Shown: positions 1 to 8,088, counted from the stretch's first letter. The stretch is DNA of 64,000 nucleotides from Ginsengibacter hankyongi (GCF_008710285.1 NZ_VYQF01000001.1:992001-1056000); one strand, 5' to 3'. Numbers and translations are program-made. Notes: generated from the sequence alone by a model not told the origin.

Positions 1-432
1 TACATAACAAAAACCGATAGCAAACTTCCCTGGGTGAATGGTTTCGTATTACTAATGATTACATTCACTCCCTTCCCAACTGCACTGCTTGCCGAATTTT
101 TAAAAACGGATGGCAAATTTGCCGTAGCCATTTTTGGCTTCAATTATTTTATGATTGCAGTGGCCTCGTATTGGCTCTGTGCTTATTCATACAATAAATT
201 TCTTATAGGCGGTAACAGGGAGCTTTTTCATTTCATCAAACTAACGTACGGCTATAGCATCATCTATACACTTGTTGCTTTTATTGTTTGTTTCATTTCT
301 ATTCCGGCAGCAATCGTTCTTTATGTAATATTGTTTTGTGTATTTGCTTTCCCGAAGGAATTTGCAATAAAACTCCAAAAAAGAAAACAAAAAAAATCAA
401 GAAAATCGCGTCAAATCAAAAGACGTGATTGA
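1..432 (+). CDS. TMEM175/DUF1211-like membrane protein, 5' end outside window
   Basis: The reading frame is open from base 1, so the gene begins upstream of the window and only its C-terminal half is visible. The visible part carries the family-like segment FTPFPTALLAEF just after a predicted helix, two or three further hydrophobic helices, and a very basic tail rich in K and R. Known TMEM175-type proteins (DUF1211) are potassium-selective channels of the inner membrane with this FxPFPT motif. The GTG at 34 is probably an internal Val codon, because residues encoded before it (ending DSKLPWV) also fit the family. Function as a channel is inferred from family only. Confidence 0.7.
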   Translation, partial: YITKTDSKLPWVNGFVLLMITFTPFPTALLAEFLKTDGKFAVAIFGFNYFMIAVASYWLCAYSYNKFLIGGNRELFHFIKLTYGYSIIYTLVAFIVCFISIPAAIVLYVILFCVFAFPKEFAIKLQKRKQKKSRKSRQIKRRD

Positions 433-453
433 CTATGCAGATGGTATCCTTTT

Positions 454-921
454 TCAATCTATTTTTTCAGTTGTTTCTTTGCTTGTTTTATAAACATTCG
501 GATCAAAAAGCTCCATATACAATTCTGGTTTTGGCAATTTAATAAAGCCATACTTTTCATACAGCCAATCTGCTGTTGAAGTAAGCAAAATCCAACGTCG
601 TAATCCTTGTAAGTCAGGATGACCCATTACGGCTGCCATTAGTTTTTTTGAAAGCCCTTGCCCGCGATAATTGTCTAAAACATAAATGTCACCTAAATAG
701 GCAATAGTTGAAAAATCAGAGATCACTCTTGCAAACCCGATTTGTTTGCCCTTATGAAATAGTCCGAAGTTTAGTGAGTTTTCAATAGAAAGTTTTACCC
801 TTTCAAAAGGAATATTGTCGCTCCATCCTGAATGCTTTGATAGAAAGTCGTGAATAGCCACCACGTCCATTTTAGTTTTGTCAGTTGTAATAAAAAAATC
901 TCCAAAAGAATGTTCAGTCAT
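454..921 (-). CDS. GNAT family N-acetyltransferase
   Basis: A 155-residue protein with the GNAT fold pattern: a central strand ending in YLGDIYVLDNYRGQGLSKKL, where the RGQG element is the acetyl-CoA pyrophosphate-binding loop (Q/RxxGxG/A type), followed by helix alpha3 and a C-terminal WLYEKYGFIKL segment typical of this family. It would transfer an acetyl group from acetyl-CoA to an amine; the acceptor cannot be told. It stands alone and runs convergent to the gene to its left. Start ATG at 921. Confidence 0.85.
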   Translation of the reverse strand: MTEHSFGDFFITTDKTKMDVVAIHDFLSKHSGWSDNIPFERVKLSIENSLNFGLFHKGKQIGFARVISDFSTIAYLGDIYVLDNYRGQGLSKKLMAAVMGHPDLQGLRRWILLTSTADWLYEKYGFIKLPKPELYMELFDPNVYKTSKETTEKID

Positions 922-1186
922 TTTCTTTTCAGTTTTCTTTGTTCTGTTTTATTATTTATTGCTTTACAAGCCACCTTCGGTTCGGATTTCACGAAACATT
1001 TTTCTATTCCGATTTGTGAGACATGAACCTTGAATAATTTAAATTCTGCGCCCCAACAAAAATAATTTACACAGGCCGGACTTTTTTGTATATCTTTTCT
1101 TTTTAACTGCCACTACAAAACTTTTTACACTGCAATAAAATGCAGCAAATAAGTTGCCTGATCTATGAAGCCCCTTGTCATCATTT

Positions 1187-1621
1187 ATGGTGGCCAACCA
1201 TACAGCAGATAAAATACCCTTGCCTGCTGCAAATGATAAAATAAAAACGGGCGCTTATCTCGTAAGTGCAGGCCATTGCAACGGATGCCATACACAGGTC
1301 GATCGAAAAATATTGGATTTTAAAAATGATATGTATCTCGCTGGGGGTTCACTTTTTAAACGTGATAACTTTACGGTAAATTCAGCGAACATAACACCTG
1401 ACAGCGCTACAGGCATCGGGGCCTGGTCACAGGAAATGTTTCTTGCTAAGTTTAAAAGCTACCGCGATCCGAAAACATATGCTTATGCGCCGGGCAGGTA
1501 TAACACCATCATGCCATGGACTATTTTGTGTAACCTTACTGATGGTGACCTCAAAGCCATTTACGCTTACCTCCGCAGCATAAAGCCTGTAAAAAACAAA
1601 GTAGATAAGTGGCCGCAATAA
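1187..1621 (+). CDS. c-type cytochrome, apparently lacking its export signal
   Basis: A 144-residue protein with one haem c attachment motif (CNGCH, about residue 30 from the ATG) and a downstream MPW that could supply the axial Met. The C-terminus (GDLKAIYAYLRSIKPVKNKV) matches Bacteroidota mono-haem cytochrome c family proteins. Haem c is attached in the periplasm, so a Sec signal is expected, yet neither the ATG at 1187 nor the TTG at 1175 gives one, and a stop codon at 1166 closes the frame just upstream. The gene is probably 5'-truncated or frameshifted and may be non-functional. An out-of-frame ATG at 1165 gives only a short peptide. Confidence 0.6.
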   Translation: MVANHTADKIPLPAANDKIKTGAYLVSAGHCNGCHTQVDRKILDFKNDMYLAGGSLFKRDNFTVNSANITPDSATGIGAWSQEMFLAKFKSYRDPKTYAYAPGRYNTIMPWTILCNLTDGDLKAIYAYLRSIKPVKNKVDKWPQ

Positions 1622-1711
1622 AACTTTTGTGCTTTACCGTTTTCCTTTATGCCTGGGCGTTATGTTGAGTGTTGTAGATTAACGAGGATGCCTATGTCCA
1701 GGTGTCATGAG

Positions 1712-1742
1712 ACACGAAACTGAAGCTTTTATTGTTTCGTGT
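1712..1742. repeat. Perfect 9-bp inverted repeat, dispersed palindrome copy 1
   Basis: The arms ACACGAAAC and GTTTCGTGT surround a 13-base spacer containing AAGCTT. A second copy with the same spacer, one base shorter, and a longer 12-bp stem lies at 10635-10670. No T-run follows, so this looks more like an interspersed REP-type palindrome than a terminator. Confidence 0.7.
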
Positions 1743-1910
1743 GCTACCCAATCAAGGCAATAGTTTAAAATTAGTGATGTTACTATTCCAATAGTAACAA
1801 TTTTAAAATGGGTACGATTTATGTGCCTGCTTTAATTGTCTAAATTATCATTCACACAAAGACACGGGGGAAACTAAATGAAAACTTTTACCTGTGCATA
1901 AAAATAAACA

Positions 1911-2615
1911 ATGAAAATATTAATGGTTTTAACATCGCATAGCGAATTAGGGAATACCGGGCACAAAACCGGTTTTTGGATAGAAGAGTTTGCGGCTCCT
2001 TATTATACATTTAAGGATGCAGGCGCAACTATTACAATAGCTTCACCCAAAGGCGGGCAACCACCTATCGATCCAAAAAGCGCTGAACCCGCCAGCCAGA
2101 CGGATGCCACCCGGCGTTTTGAAAAGGATAAAGAATTGCAACAATTATTGGCAAACACAAAAAAGCTATCAGAAATTTCAGCAGGAGATTATGATGCTGT
2201 ATTTTATCCCGGCGGACATGGCCCATTGTGGGATCTTGCCACTGATGCAGACTCAATCCGGTTGATTGAAACCTTCTGGAAAAATAATAAACCTGTGGCC
2301 GCTGTTTGTCACGCACCTTCAGCTTTACTGAATGTAAAAGATGAAAATGGAGTGCCCCTTGTAAAAGGTAAAAAGGTAACAGGGTTTACCAATACAGAAG
2401 AAGAAGCTGTTCAACTAACCAATGTAGTGCCCTTTTTACTGGAAGACGAATTGAAAGGCAAGGGTGGTATTTATTCAAAAAAAGAAGATTGGGCCTCGTA
2501 TGTATTGCAGGATGGGTTATTGATTACCGGACAAAATCCGGCCTCCTCCGAAGAAGCTGCCAAACATTTGCTTGCAGTTTTAAAAAATAACAAGGTTTCT
2601 GGCAAACCGGTTTAA
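1911..2615 (+). CDS. Type 1 glutamine amidotransferase domain protein (DJ-1/PfpI, Hsp31-like)
   Basis: A 234-residue DJ-1/PfpI superfamily protein. It shows the family order: N-terminal MKILMVLTSHSE strand, VFYPGGHGPLWDL (the glycine-rich turn with a His), and AAVCHAPSALL carrying the nucleophilic Cys at the elbow, about residue 137. Close relatives are annotated as Hsp31-like chaperone/glyoxalase III or ThiJ/PfpI proteins that handle methylglyoxal damage. It is cytoplasmic (no signal peptide) and monocistronic, with about 290 bases of non-coding DNA upstream holding a palindrome. The exact activity (glyoxalase, deglycase or other) cannot be decided from sequence. Confidence 0.88.
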   Translation: MKILMVLTSHSELGNTGHKTGFWIEEFAAPYYTFKDAGATITIASPKGGQPPIDPKSAEPASQTDATRRFEKDKELQQLLANTKKLSEISAGDYDAVFYPGGHGPLWDLATDADSIRLIETFWKNNKPVAAVCHAPSALLNVKDENGVPLVKGKKVTGFTNTEEEAVQLTNVVPFLLEDELKGKGGIYSKKEDWASYVLQDGLLITGQNPASSEEAAKHLLAVLKNNKVSGKPV

Positions 2616-2832
2616 TGACTACAACGCCCGTGCAATAGCTCAAAGTTTACAGCCTGGGCTTTGCCGGGCGTTCTTGTGCCGGCAGATGGCTCTTTCTGAA
2701 GCTTCATAATTGATGTGTTGAAATACTGCAGTTACATTTTTGCGCTTTACTTACCCAAGCGTACTTATGCCTTCCCAAAATCATCCCATGCCCGGGTTCG
2801 TCTCACGAACACTTTTCTATTATATTTAATTT

Positions 2833-3378
2833 TTATTTACCCTTATCATTTGGATTATTTAAATAATAGCATATCACATCAGGATCTGTCTTATCAGGTA
2901 CATTCGAATTCCTGAAAGAGAATCCCTCCAATAATTTTATGGAACGCTGATTATCTTTATGAAAGAAAGCCTCAATTTTTTGGACTCCAATTGTATTGAA
3001 TGCGTAATCAATAACTTTGTCTGCAGCCTCCTGCATTATTCCTTGTCTTTGAAAGTTTGTCAAAAGTTCATAACCGATCTCACATTGCTCAATTTCATCT
3101 GAAAAGCCGAAAAGACAAATTGTGCCAACCAAGTCGCTTTCGCCACTATAAGTTATTGCCCAATATATAGAGACATTTTTATCAATATTATCATTAACAG
3201 CATTTATAAATTGCCTTGCGTCATCAAGAGTACCAGCTATTTTTCTGTCAAGAAATTTATTTATTTCAGTATCAGAACGTAGCGTGAAAATTGCTTGTTC
3301 GTCATCAGTTACCAATTGTCTAAGCGTAAGCCTTTTCGTTGTTAAAACAGGAAAAGGTTTGAAAGTTGTATTTAGCAT
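2833..3378 (-). CDS. GNAT family N-acetyltransferase (RimJ/RimL type)
   Basis: A 181-residue acetyltransferase that opens with the RimJ/RimL-like phrase FPVLTTKRLTLRQL and carries GYELLTNFQRQGIMQEA, in which QRQGIM is the acetyl-CoA loop, followed by VQKIEAFFHKDNQRSIKLLEGFSF, the classic C-terminal element of this subgroup. Such enzymes acetylate N-termini of ribosomal or other proteins, or small molecules. Its start lies about 40 bases from the end of a ~210 bp dispersed repeat that also precedes the ATPase gene at 8951-10336 in the same orientation, so it may have arrived as a mobile unit. Confidence 0.87.
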   Translation of the reverse strand: MLNTTFKPFPVLTTKRLTLRQLVTDDEQAIFTLRSDTEINKFLDRKIAGTLDDARQFINAVNDNIDKNVSIYWAITYSGESDLVGTICLFGFSDEIEQCEIGYELLTNFQRQGIMQEAADKVIDYAFNTIGVQKIEAFFHKDNQRSIKLLEGFSFRNSNVPDKTDPDVICYYLNNPNDKGK

Positions 3379-3420
3379 TCTGTTATTTTAGCTTGTTAGA
3401 AATCGTGGTCATCATTGCCT

Positions 3421-3626
3421 GGCCGCTAACTTTAAAATATACAAAGTTTCTACCCCTCCAACTCGCGTATATTTTTTTAAAAAATCAATTATTAATACAT
3501 TAAAATTAAACGAAAGTTTTAAAACTTTTGCAAATACAACCCCCAGTTGCACTTAGTGTGCTCGTAACCGTTAGTTACGCTATTCTTGAGTTTGCAACTA
3601 AGTATTCATGAATATTAAATCTATAA
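3421..3626 (-). repeat. ~210-bp dispersed intergenic repeat, copy 1
   Basis: This block aligns along its whole length with 10409-10618. Both run from CCGCTAAC through a CAAATACAAC core, a CACTTAGTGTGCTC segment and a TAACCGTTAGT segment, to TGCAACTAAGTATT and ATGAATATTAAATCTATAA. Differences are scattered substitutions and a few indels. Read on the minus strand it begins at the degenerate stop region of a transposase remnant and ends just ahead of the GNAT gene. Confidence 0.85.
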
Positions 3627-3999
3627 ACAAAAATTCAATCTTAATAAGTCCGCATGGTTTGCCCTAATAATAATCTCTGGCACTCCTATAATATATTCCT
3701 CTGCTTTTTCTACAATGCCTGCATTACAGGTTGTATGAATGTATTCCGGTTTTTGCCCAACAAATGCTTCCGTATAAATTATTTTTGGTTGATTATCCTG
3801 TATCCAAAATTGGTATGAATGGTTTCTGCTATTTTGCTCCCCTGCTTCTTTAAATGTTTTTAACATCCCTGCTTACCGGCAGGCATTCTCTGCGGCTTTC
3901 GCCGGGATGTTCTTTTATTGTCTTTATAAATTGTTCGCTCGTATTTTTTTTAAAATATATCGCAGAGGCAGACTTTTGAGGGTAACACTTTCTATTATT
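3606..3999 (-). pseudogene. REP-associated tyrosine transposase (RAYT) C-terminal remnant, frameshifted
   Basis: Reading on the minus strand, one frame gives YFKKNTSEQFIKTIKEHPGE followed by SRRE. A second frame gives MLKTFKEAGEQNSRNHSYQF, then WIQDNQPKIIYTEAF, QKPEYIH and AGIVEKAEEYI. A third gives SARDYY, a stop, then GKPCGLIKIEFL. Joined, these match the C-terminal half of IS200-like RAYT proteins (FKKFT.., ESRREW.., YQFWQQDN.P, YIHNNPV.AG.., SSARDYY..). At least two frameshifts and one in-frame stop are needed, so it is dead. The N-terminal half with the catalytic HUH motif is missing. RAYTs mobilise small palindromic repeats, which fits the repeats nearby. Confidence 0.8.
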
Positions 4000-4025
4000 A
4001 CGGACGAGCCCATTAAGCTCATAAC

Positions 4026-4871
4026 CTAAATCAATATGTATCCTTCCATTGAAGCATTCTTTAAAAAGAATTGATAATCGATCCAGATAAAACCTTTGTC
4101 TCCCCAGGAAGTGCCCCATGAATTCATAACCAAAAAAGAATTCCTGGTATCATCATATCCGCAGATTACCATTGAATGTAATTGTTCCAAAGGCCCACAT
4201 CTGTCTTTCCAGATGAAAGGAGGAGTTATTTTGTCGAATCCTTCATCTGTTGTGATAGAAAAAATAACCGGCTTTTTTTCGAATATTGCTCGTTTCAATA
4301 ATATTAGATTATGAGGATCTATCCATTTCCAATCTTTTATTTTATAGTTCCCGGCGTAGCGGCATTGTGTACTGTCGGGCTGAGTTAAATAATCATTTGC
4401 ATTATAAGGCATGCAGTTTAATGGACAAGCTCCTTTGGTCTTAAATAATTTGAAATTGTCAATAAGGGCGGTAACACCAGATTTGCTCTTAGGCAGCTGG
4501 TTATATATGAAAGCGGGGCTTAAATTTTCACTGTCACTATAAGGCTTACCTGTTATACGGTGCATGTAATAACTACCTGCCCCGTAAACAGCCGCCCATG
4601 TACCGCAGGAAGATTGCTTTCCCTGGTCGCCGGGCACGGGCATATCAAGCGTTACGGCAGGCGGTAATGAATTAGTAGCCGATGTATAAAATTTGGTGGT
4701 ATCAGTAACAGCTAATCCTGCATCAACCCAGTCACCAATTATGCTCATGGGGTTATTAGAGAAACCACTGATAGTTGTTTTGTTTTTATTATTAAAGACA
4801 TTCTGACCTGGCAAAAAAGACACTGTAAGCATTGGGAAAGAAAGAAGTATTGCCAGGTTTTTAAGTCCCAT
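4026..4871 (-). CDS. C1 (papain-like) peptidase, secreted
   Basis: A 281-residue C1A-like cysteine protease. Residues 1-20 form a signal-like hydrophobic segment (LAILLSFPMLTVSFLPG). The oxyanion Gln and nucleophile occur in GDQGKQSSCGTWAAVYG (variant of the canonical QGxCGSCWAF), the catalytic His in LEQLHSMVICGYDD, and the Asn in VMNSWGTSWGDKGF. All three catalytic residues are therefore present. There is little room for a full inhibitory pro-domain (about 60 residues), which is typical of bacterial forms. It is monocistronic. Two 18-base direct repeats sit 50-85 bases upstream of its start. The substrate is unknown. Confidence 0.88.
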   Translation of the reverse strand: MGLKNLAILLSFPMLTVSFLPGQNVFNNKNKTTISGFSNNPMSIIGDWVDAGLAVTDTTKFYTSATNSLPPAVTLDMPVPGDQGKQSSCGTWAAVYGAGSYYMHRITGKPYSDSENLSPAFIYNQLPKSKSGVTALIDNFKLFKTKGACPLNCMPYNANDYLTQPDSTQCRYAGNYKIKDWKWIDPHNLILLKRAIFEKKPVIFSITTDEGFDKITPPFIWKDRCGPLEQLHSMVICGYDDTRNSFLVMNSWGTSWGDKGFIWIDYQFFLKNASMEGYILI

Positions 4872-5399
4872 AGATCGGTTTGGTTTTTCTTATTCGCTAC
4901 CGAGGTGTTTGCAGGTTTTCATTAACGGATATCAAATCATTAACGGATATCGAATCTTAAAACGAAACGGGCAAGACGAGTATTGTATTCGTCCTTAAAA
5001 AAATTTAAGATGAGGAGAGATGGAAATTAGAGGGATGCTTCTTCTCCAACGATTTTAACGTTTATCAAGTTTTCCCACATTGTGCCTGGTAAATACTAAA
5101 GTGTAGAATTTATCCCGGTTTGAGAAGAAGTACCGGAAGGAAGGTATCCAAATGGGGATATTCAAAAACAATAAATATTCTACCTGGGAAAACAATAAAT
5201 ACATGAATTTAACAACTTCAATTTCTTTTAAAAAAAGAGTATGGTAACGACTTGCAAACCATATACAAAAGCTTGTTATCCTTTGCATTTTTTTGCGGTA
5301 GCTTACTGTAACCATTCCCCCGGCTCATAAAATATAATACCGTTGTGGCATAACAATTGATTTTAATAGCATATTAAATTGTTAACCAAATTTTATTTT
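4872..5399. other. Intergenic region between divergent genes
   Basis: A 528-base AT-rich stretch between the divergently transcribed protease and repeat-rich protein. It holds two 18-base tandem repeats near 4921-4956. An 86-codon minus-strand frame at 5055-5315 resembles no protein I know and I do not call it. Confidence 0.5.
4921..4956. repeat. Two tandem 18-base direct repeats
   Basis: ATTAACGGATATCAAATC is followed at once by ATTAACGGATATCGAATC, one substitution apart. The position, 50-85 bases ahead of the protease start at 4871, would suit a dimeric regulator site, but no regulator is identified. Confidence 0.6.
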
Positions 5400-6098
5400 A
5401 TGAAACACTTAATTTTATCCTTATTCTTATTAGGAAGCCTTTTTTCAGGGTATGCTCAAAATGATACCACGAATAAAACACCGGCAATGCGGGATACAAC
5501 TCCGGTTACTAATAATTCAACGACTAACAATAATATCATGGCAACTGATAGTACCGGTAGCGTAAACAACAGTATACAAAACGACAGCACGGCAGCTATG
5601 AACACGATGAAAACCGATAGTACCGGTAGCGTAAATAACAGCGTGCAAAACGACAGCACCGCAACTATGCACACGATGAAAACTGATAGTACCGGTAGCG
5701 TAAATAACAGTATGCAAAACAACAGCACTGCAACTATGAAAACTGATAGTACCGGTAGCGTAAATAACAGCCCCGTGAGCCAAAGCAATATGAATAGCTC
5801 TAGGAATGACAGCACTCAAATGAATTCATCTGCAAATACAAATTCACAGAATACTTCTTCCGGCATGATTACTAATAGCCAAAATGTGCAGGGACAACCC
5901 GGCTATGCTTCTCTTCCTATGTTGGAAAGTTATGTACCAGCGGACGTTGTTTCCAAAATAAAGTCAAAATACCCTACCGTTTATGATATCACTGCTGTTA
6001 AACACGGTGCGGATCAAACGGCATATGCCATAAGGCATCTCGATAATGGAGTATATCAAACTGAAATAATAGGTGAAGACGCTAATACCGTTCAATAA
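5400..6098 (+). CDS. Secreted Thr/Ser/Asn-rich repeat protein
   Basis: From the ATG at 5400 (the frame also allows a TTG at 5379) this is a 232-residue protein with a clear signal peptide MKHLILSLFLLGSLFSGYAQ. Residues about 45-130 are near-identical 20-23 residue repeats built on (M)KTDSTGSVNNS.QN(D/N)STAT, four units with up to 69 bases each. A Ser/Asn-rich linker follows, then an ordered C-terminal part (ADVVSKIKSKYPTVYDITAV... and YQTEIIGEDANTVQ) that resembles the small PepSY-like or beta-lactamase-inhibitor-like domains of Bacteroidota. It is probably exported to the periplasm or surface. No function can be assigned. The DNA repeats are nearly identical, so length may vary between strains. 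Confidence 0.8.
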   Translation: MKHLILSLFLLGSLFSGYAQNDTTNKTPAMRDTTPVTNNSTTNNNIMATDSTGSVNNSIQNDSTAAMNTMKTDSTGSVNNSVQNDSTATMHTMKTDSTGSVNNSMQNNSTATMKTDSTGSVNNSPVSQSNMNSSRNDSTQMNSSANTNSQNTSSGMITNSQNVQGQPGYASLPMLESYVPADVVSKIKSKYPTVYDITAVKHGADQTAYAIRHLDNGVYQTEIIGEDANTVQ

Positions 6099-6123
6099 CA
6101 TTTTTTGTAGAAATAAATTGCTC

Positions 6124-6154
6124 AGGGTCTCCGATTAAAACGGGGACCTTTTTT
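6124..6154 (+). terminator. Rho-independent terminator after the repeat-rich protein
   Basis: The arms GGTCTCCG and CGGGGACC (one G-T wobble) enclose ATTAAAA and are followed directly by TTTTTT. It lies 26 bases after the stop codon at 6098. Confidence 0.8.
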
Positions 6155-6469
6155 ATATATAGAAATACCCACATATATTATACCTTTTGGGTCCTGGCCT
6201 ATTATCTGTAGTTCTTATTTTCTTACGTCAGAACCTCAGATTAACTATGGGCTTGCTGCTATACTTCCAAATGGGACAAGCTTAACCCGATAATATGTGT
6301 TATTGCTTCAAGGTTTGCAGTTTTATTTTTATGGCACAGGTATGGCCAGCGCACTTTGCTCAGCTACCAAACCTGCGCCAGCGTTACTTTTTAATAGTCG
6401 AAGAAGCGGGAAAGATACTTGCGCGAACAGCGGGGGACAAGTGTAACTAAGGACTTACAAAAATTAAAT

Positions 6470-6544
6470 CTATAACAAAAATTCAATTTCAATGAGCCCG
6501 TATTGCTTGCTATAATAATTCCCGGGACTGCTATAAATATATTC
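6470..6544 (-). pseudogene. RAYT transposase C-terminal fragment (24 codons)
   Basis: The minus-strand frame reads EYIYSSPGNYYSKQYGLIEI then EFLL and a stop. This is the conserved C-terminal tail of RAYT proteins (EEYIYSSARDYY..K.GLIKIEFL) and is collinear with the end of the larger remnant at 3606-3999, from which it differs at many positions. Nothing upstream of it is recognisable as transposase. Confidence 0.7.
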
Positions 6545-6552
6545 AAAGTATA

Positions 6553-6633
6553 TCCCTAATTATTTAAACCTTGTACGAGATGGCCACGATAAAAGTATTT
6601 TCTTATTGAAACATCCTAAGGCCAGCATGGGGG
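6553..6633. repeat. ~80-base dispersed repeat, copy 1
   Basis: It runs from TCCCTAATTATTTAAAC through GATGGCCA and TATTGAAACAT.CT to CCAGCATGGGGG. It aligns with 7909-7989 along its length and with 8041-8088 over its second half. All copies have the same orientation and lie just past the 3' end of a minus-strand gene. Confidence 0.75.
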
Positions 6634-6651
6634 TTGTTACCGCTGCAATGT

Positions 6652-7095
6652 TTATGCATTTTCTAGTTGGGGCATTACAGGAATAAGCCCATGCTTAGCC
6701 ATTACCAGTTTTAATTTTCCGATATCAGGAGGGCCGCCTGCATTTACTATTTCAGCCACTTCTTTAAAGAAGATAGGGCCGATCAATGCCGGGGTAATTA
6801 CTGCCAGTCCTTTGGCATCTTCCTGCTTAAAATTGTTGAACCCGTGAACAGCACCACGCGGAATAAAGCACGTTTCACCCGGCGCAATGTCAATAGGTTT
6901 GCCATCTACTATAAAAGTCATATCGCCTGCTAATCCATAAATAGTTTCATCAAAATGCTCATGATAATGCGGTATGGGCACTTTTGCGCCGGCTGGTACT
7001 GTAAATTCAAACATGGCTGTAGAACCATTGGTGTCTGAGGCTTCCAGCAGAAATTCGATAGTAACCTGGCCTGCTTTAATTGTTTCTCTTTTCAT
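6652..7095 (-). CDS. Cupin domain-containing protein
   Basis: A 147-residue single-domain cupin. Motif 1 is the segment IPHYHEHFDETIYGLAG, with the metal-binding HxHx(3-4)E pattern, and motif 2 is PGETCFIPRGAVHGFNN with the last His. It probably binds a divalent metal and either stores, isomerises or oxidises a small molecule; the substrate is unknown. It lies 68 bases downstream of, and in line with, a Crp/Fnr-family gene. That pairing recurs in Bacteroidota and suggests co-regulation. Confidence 0.87.
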   Translation of the reverse strand: MKRETIKAGQVTIEFLLEASDTNGSTAMFEFTVPAGAKVPIPHYHEHFDETIYGLAGDMTFIVDGKPIDIAPGETCFIPRGAVHGFNNFKQEDAKGLAVITPALIGPIFFKEVAEIVNAGGPPDIGKLKLVMAKHGLIPVMPQLENA

Positions 7096-7163
7096 AATAA
7101 AAATTTTTTATGATGCTAAGCTACCTTGTTGAAACTGCAAAGTCCTTGATTTGAGATAAGAAG

Positions 7164-7745
7164 CTATTTGCCGGCAATTTTTTTTCTGATACGACTTAAT
7201 GTCTCAGGCGTCATAGACAAATAGGCTGCAATATGATAGAGCGGTATCCGTTGCAATAAGGGCGATTCTTCTTTTATAAACCGCAAATATTTTTCTTCGG
7301 GAGTTTCAACAGTAGCCTCCGCTAGCCTTTTCTTCAACATAAAATTCGTATCCTGCTGTGCCCTTATAAAACCTAAAGTAAAAGATTTAACCTGGCTTAT
7401 GGCATATATCCAGTTCTTCTGATTGATGATCTGGAGTTTACTATCTTCAAGGGCCTGCAGGTTTAATTCTGTGGGCTTATTATCCAGGAAACTTACCAAT
7501 TCGCTGCACCACCCGTCTTCCATCTTAAAATAAATAGTACGCTCTTCACCGTTATTATTAATATAGTATTGCCGCAGGCAACCCTTCTCTATAAAATAAA
7601 CATGCCTCGCCACCTGTCCGGATTGAAAAAGGTGTTCGTTTTTTTTTACCTCTAATGGTTCAAATAATTGAATAAGCCTGGCGCAATCTCTATCAGGCAC
7701 TTTATATACCTGTTTCAGTTGTGTCAACAGTGGGGAAACTTCCAT
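7164..7745 (-). CDS. Crp/Fnr family transcriptional regulator
   Basis: A 193-residue regulator. The N-terminal cyclic-nucleotide-binding-like beta-roll spans about residues 20-110 (EHLFQSGQVARHVYFIEKGC, then LRQYYINNNGEERTIYF). A dimer helix follows, then a C-terminal winged helix ending in PLYHIAAYLSMTPETLSRIR, whose MTPETLSR is the recognition helix. The beta-roll lacks the canonical cAMP-binding RxxR-type phosphate cassette, as is usual for Bacteroidota members. It probably controls the adjacent cupin gene. Confidence 0.9.
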   Translation of the reverse strand: MEVSPLLTQLKQVYKVPDRDCARLIQLFEPLEVKKNEHLFQSGQVARHVYFIEKGCLRQYYINNNGEERTIYFKMEDGWCSELVSFLDNKPTELNLQALEDSKLQIINQKNWIYAISQVKSFTLGFIRAQQDTNFMLKKRLAEATVETPEEKYLRFIKEESPLLQRIPLYHIAAYLSMTPETLSRIRKKIAGK

Positions 7746-7908
7746 ATGTCTTTTTCGGTTTGGTCTCGCAGTTTAAAATTACTGTTTTGTGCCAATAAGT
7801 TAAAAGTTGCGCCCTTCTCCCTGGTTTGTGGCACATGAACCTCCCTAAAGCGACCTACAGCAGTTGTGTTTTTGTTTGAAGGATGCTAAGGAAAGCTGGG
7901 GATAGCAG

Positions 7909-7989
7909 TCCCTAATTATTTAAACTTTGTATAAGATGGCCAGATAAGAGGATTTGTTTATTTGAATATACTCAAGCCAGCATGGGGGG
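7909..7989. repeat. ~80-base dispersed repeat, copy 2
   Basis: It runs from TCCCTAATTATTTAAAC to CCAGCATGGGGGG and aligns with 6553-6633 in the same orientation. The bases before it (GGATAGCAGTCCC) also recall the edge of the transposase remnant next to copy 1. Confidence 0.75.
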
Positions 7990-8040
7990 AGGCGGAAACT
8001 AAGTACAGCGGTGTTTTTGGTCACAAGACCAACAACGGCG

Positions 8041-8088
8041 GCAAGATAAGGACTTTTTTTATTGAAACATTCCTATGGCAGCATGGGC
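8041..8088. repeat. ~80-base dispersed repeat, partial copy 3
   Basis: It covers only the half ending in TATTGAAACATTCCTATGGCAGCATGGG. It abuts the stop codon (8091-8093) of the minus-strand gene beside it. Confidence 0.65.

Larger units (their letters stand above)
6155..6651. other. Intergenic region with repeats and transposase debris
   Basis: Nearly 500 bases without a gene. The stretch at 6368-6405 (AGCTACCAAACCTGCGCCAG...) recurs at 10680-10710. A RAYT C-terminal remnant occupies 6470-6544, and an ~80-base repeat shared with 7909-7989 and 8041-8088 occupies 6553-6633. Confidence 0.65.

Noticed and set aside
5055-5315. 86-codon minus-strand frame
   Set aside because: No recognisable domain, composition unlike a protein, and no promoter.
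5456-5819. Two long antisense frames (119 and 100 codons) across the repeat-rich protein
   Set aside because: They are produced by the periodic coding repeat and have no family likeness.
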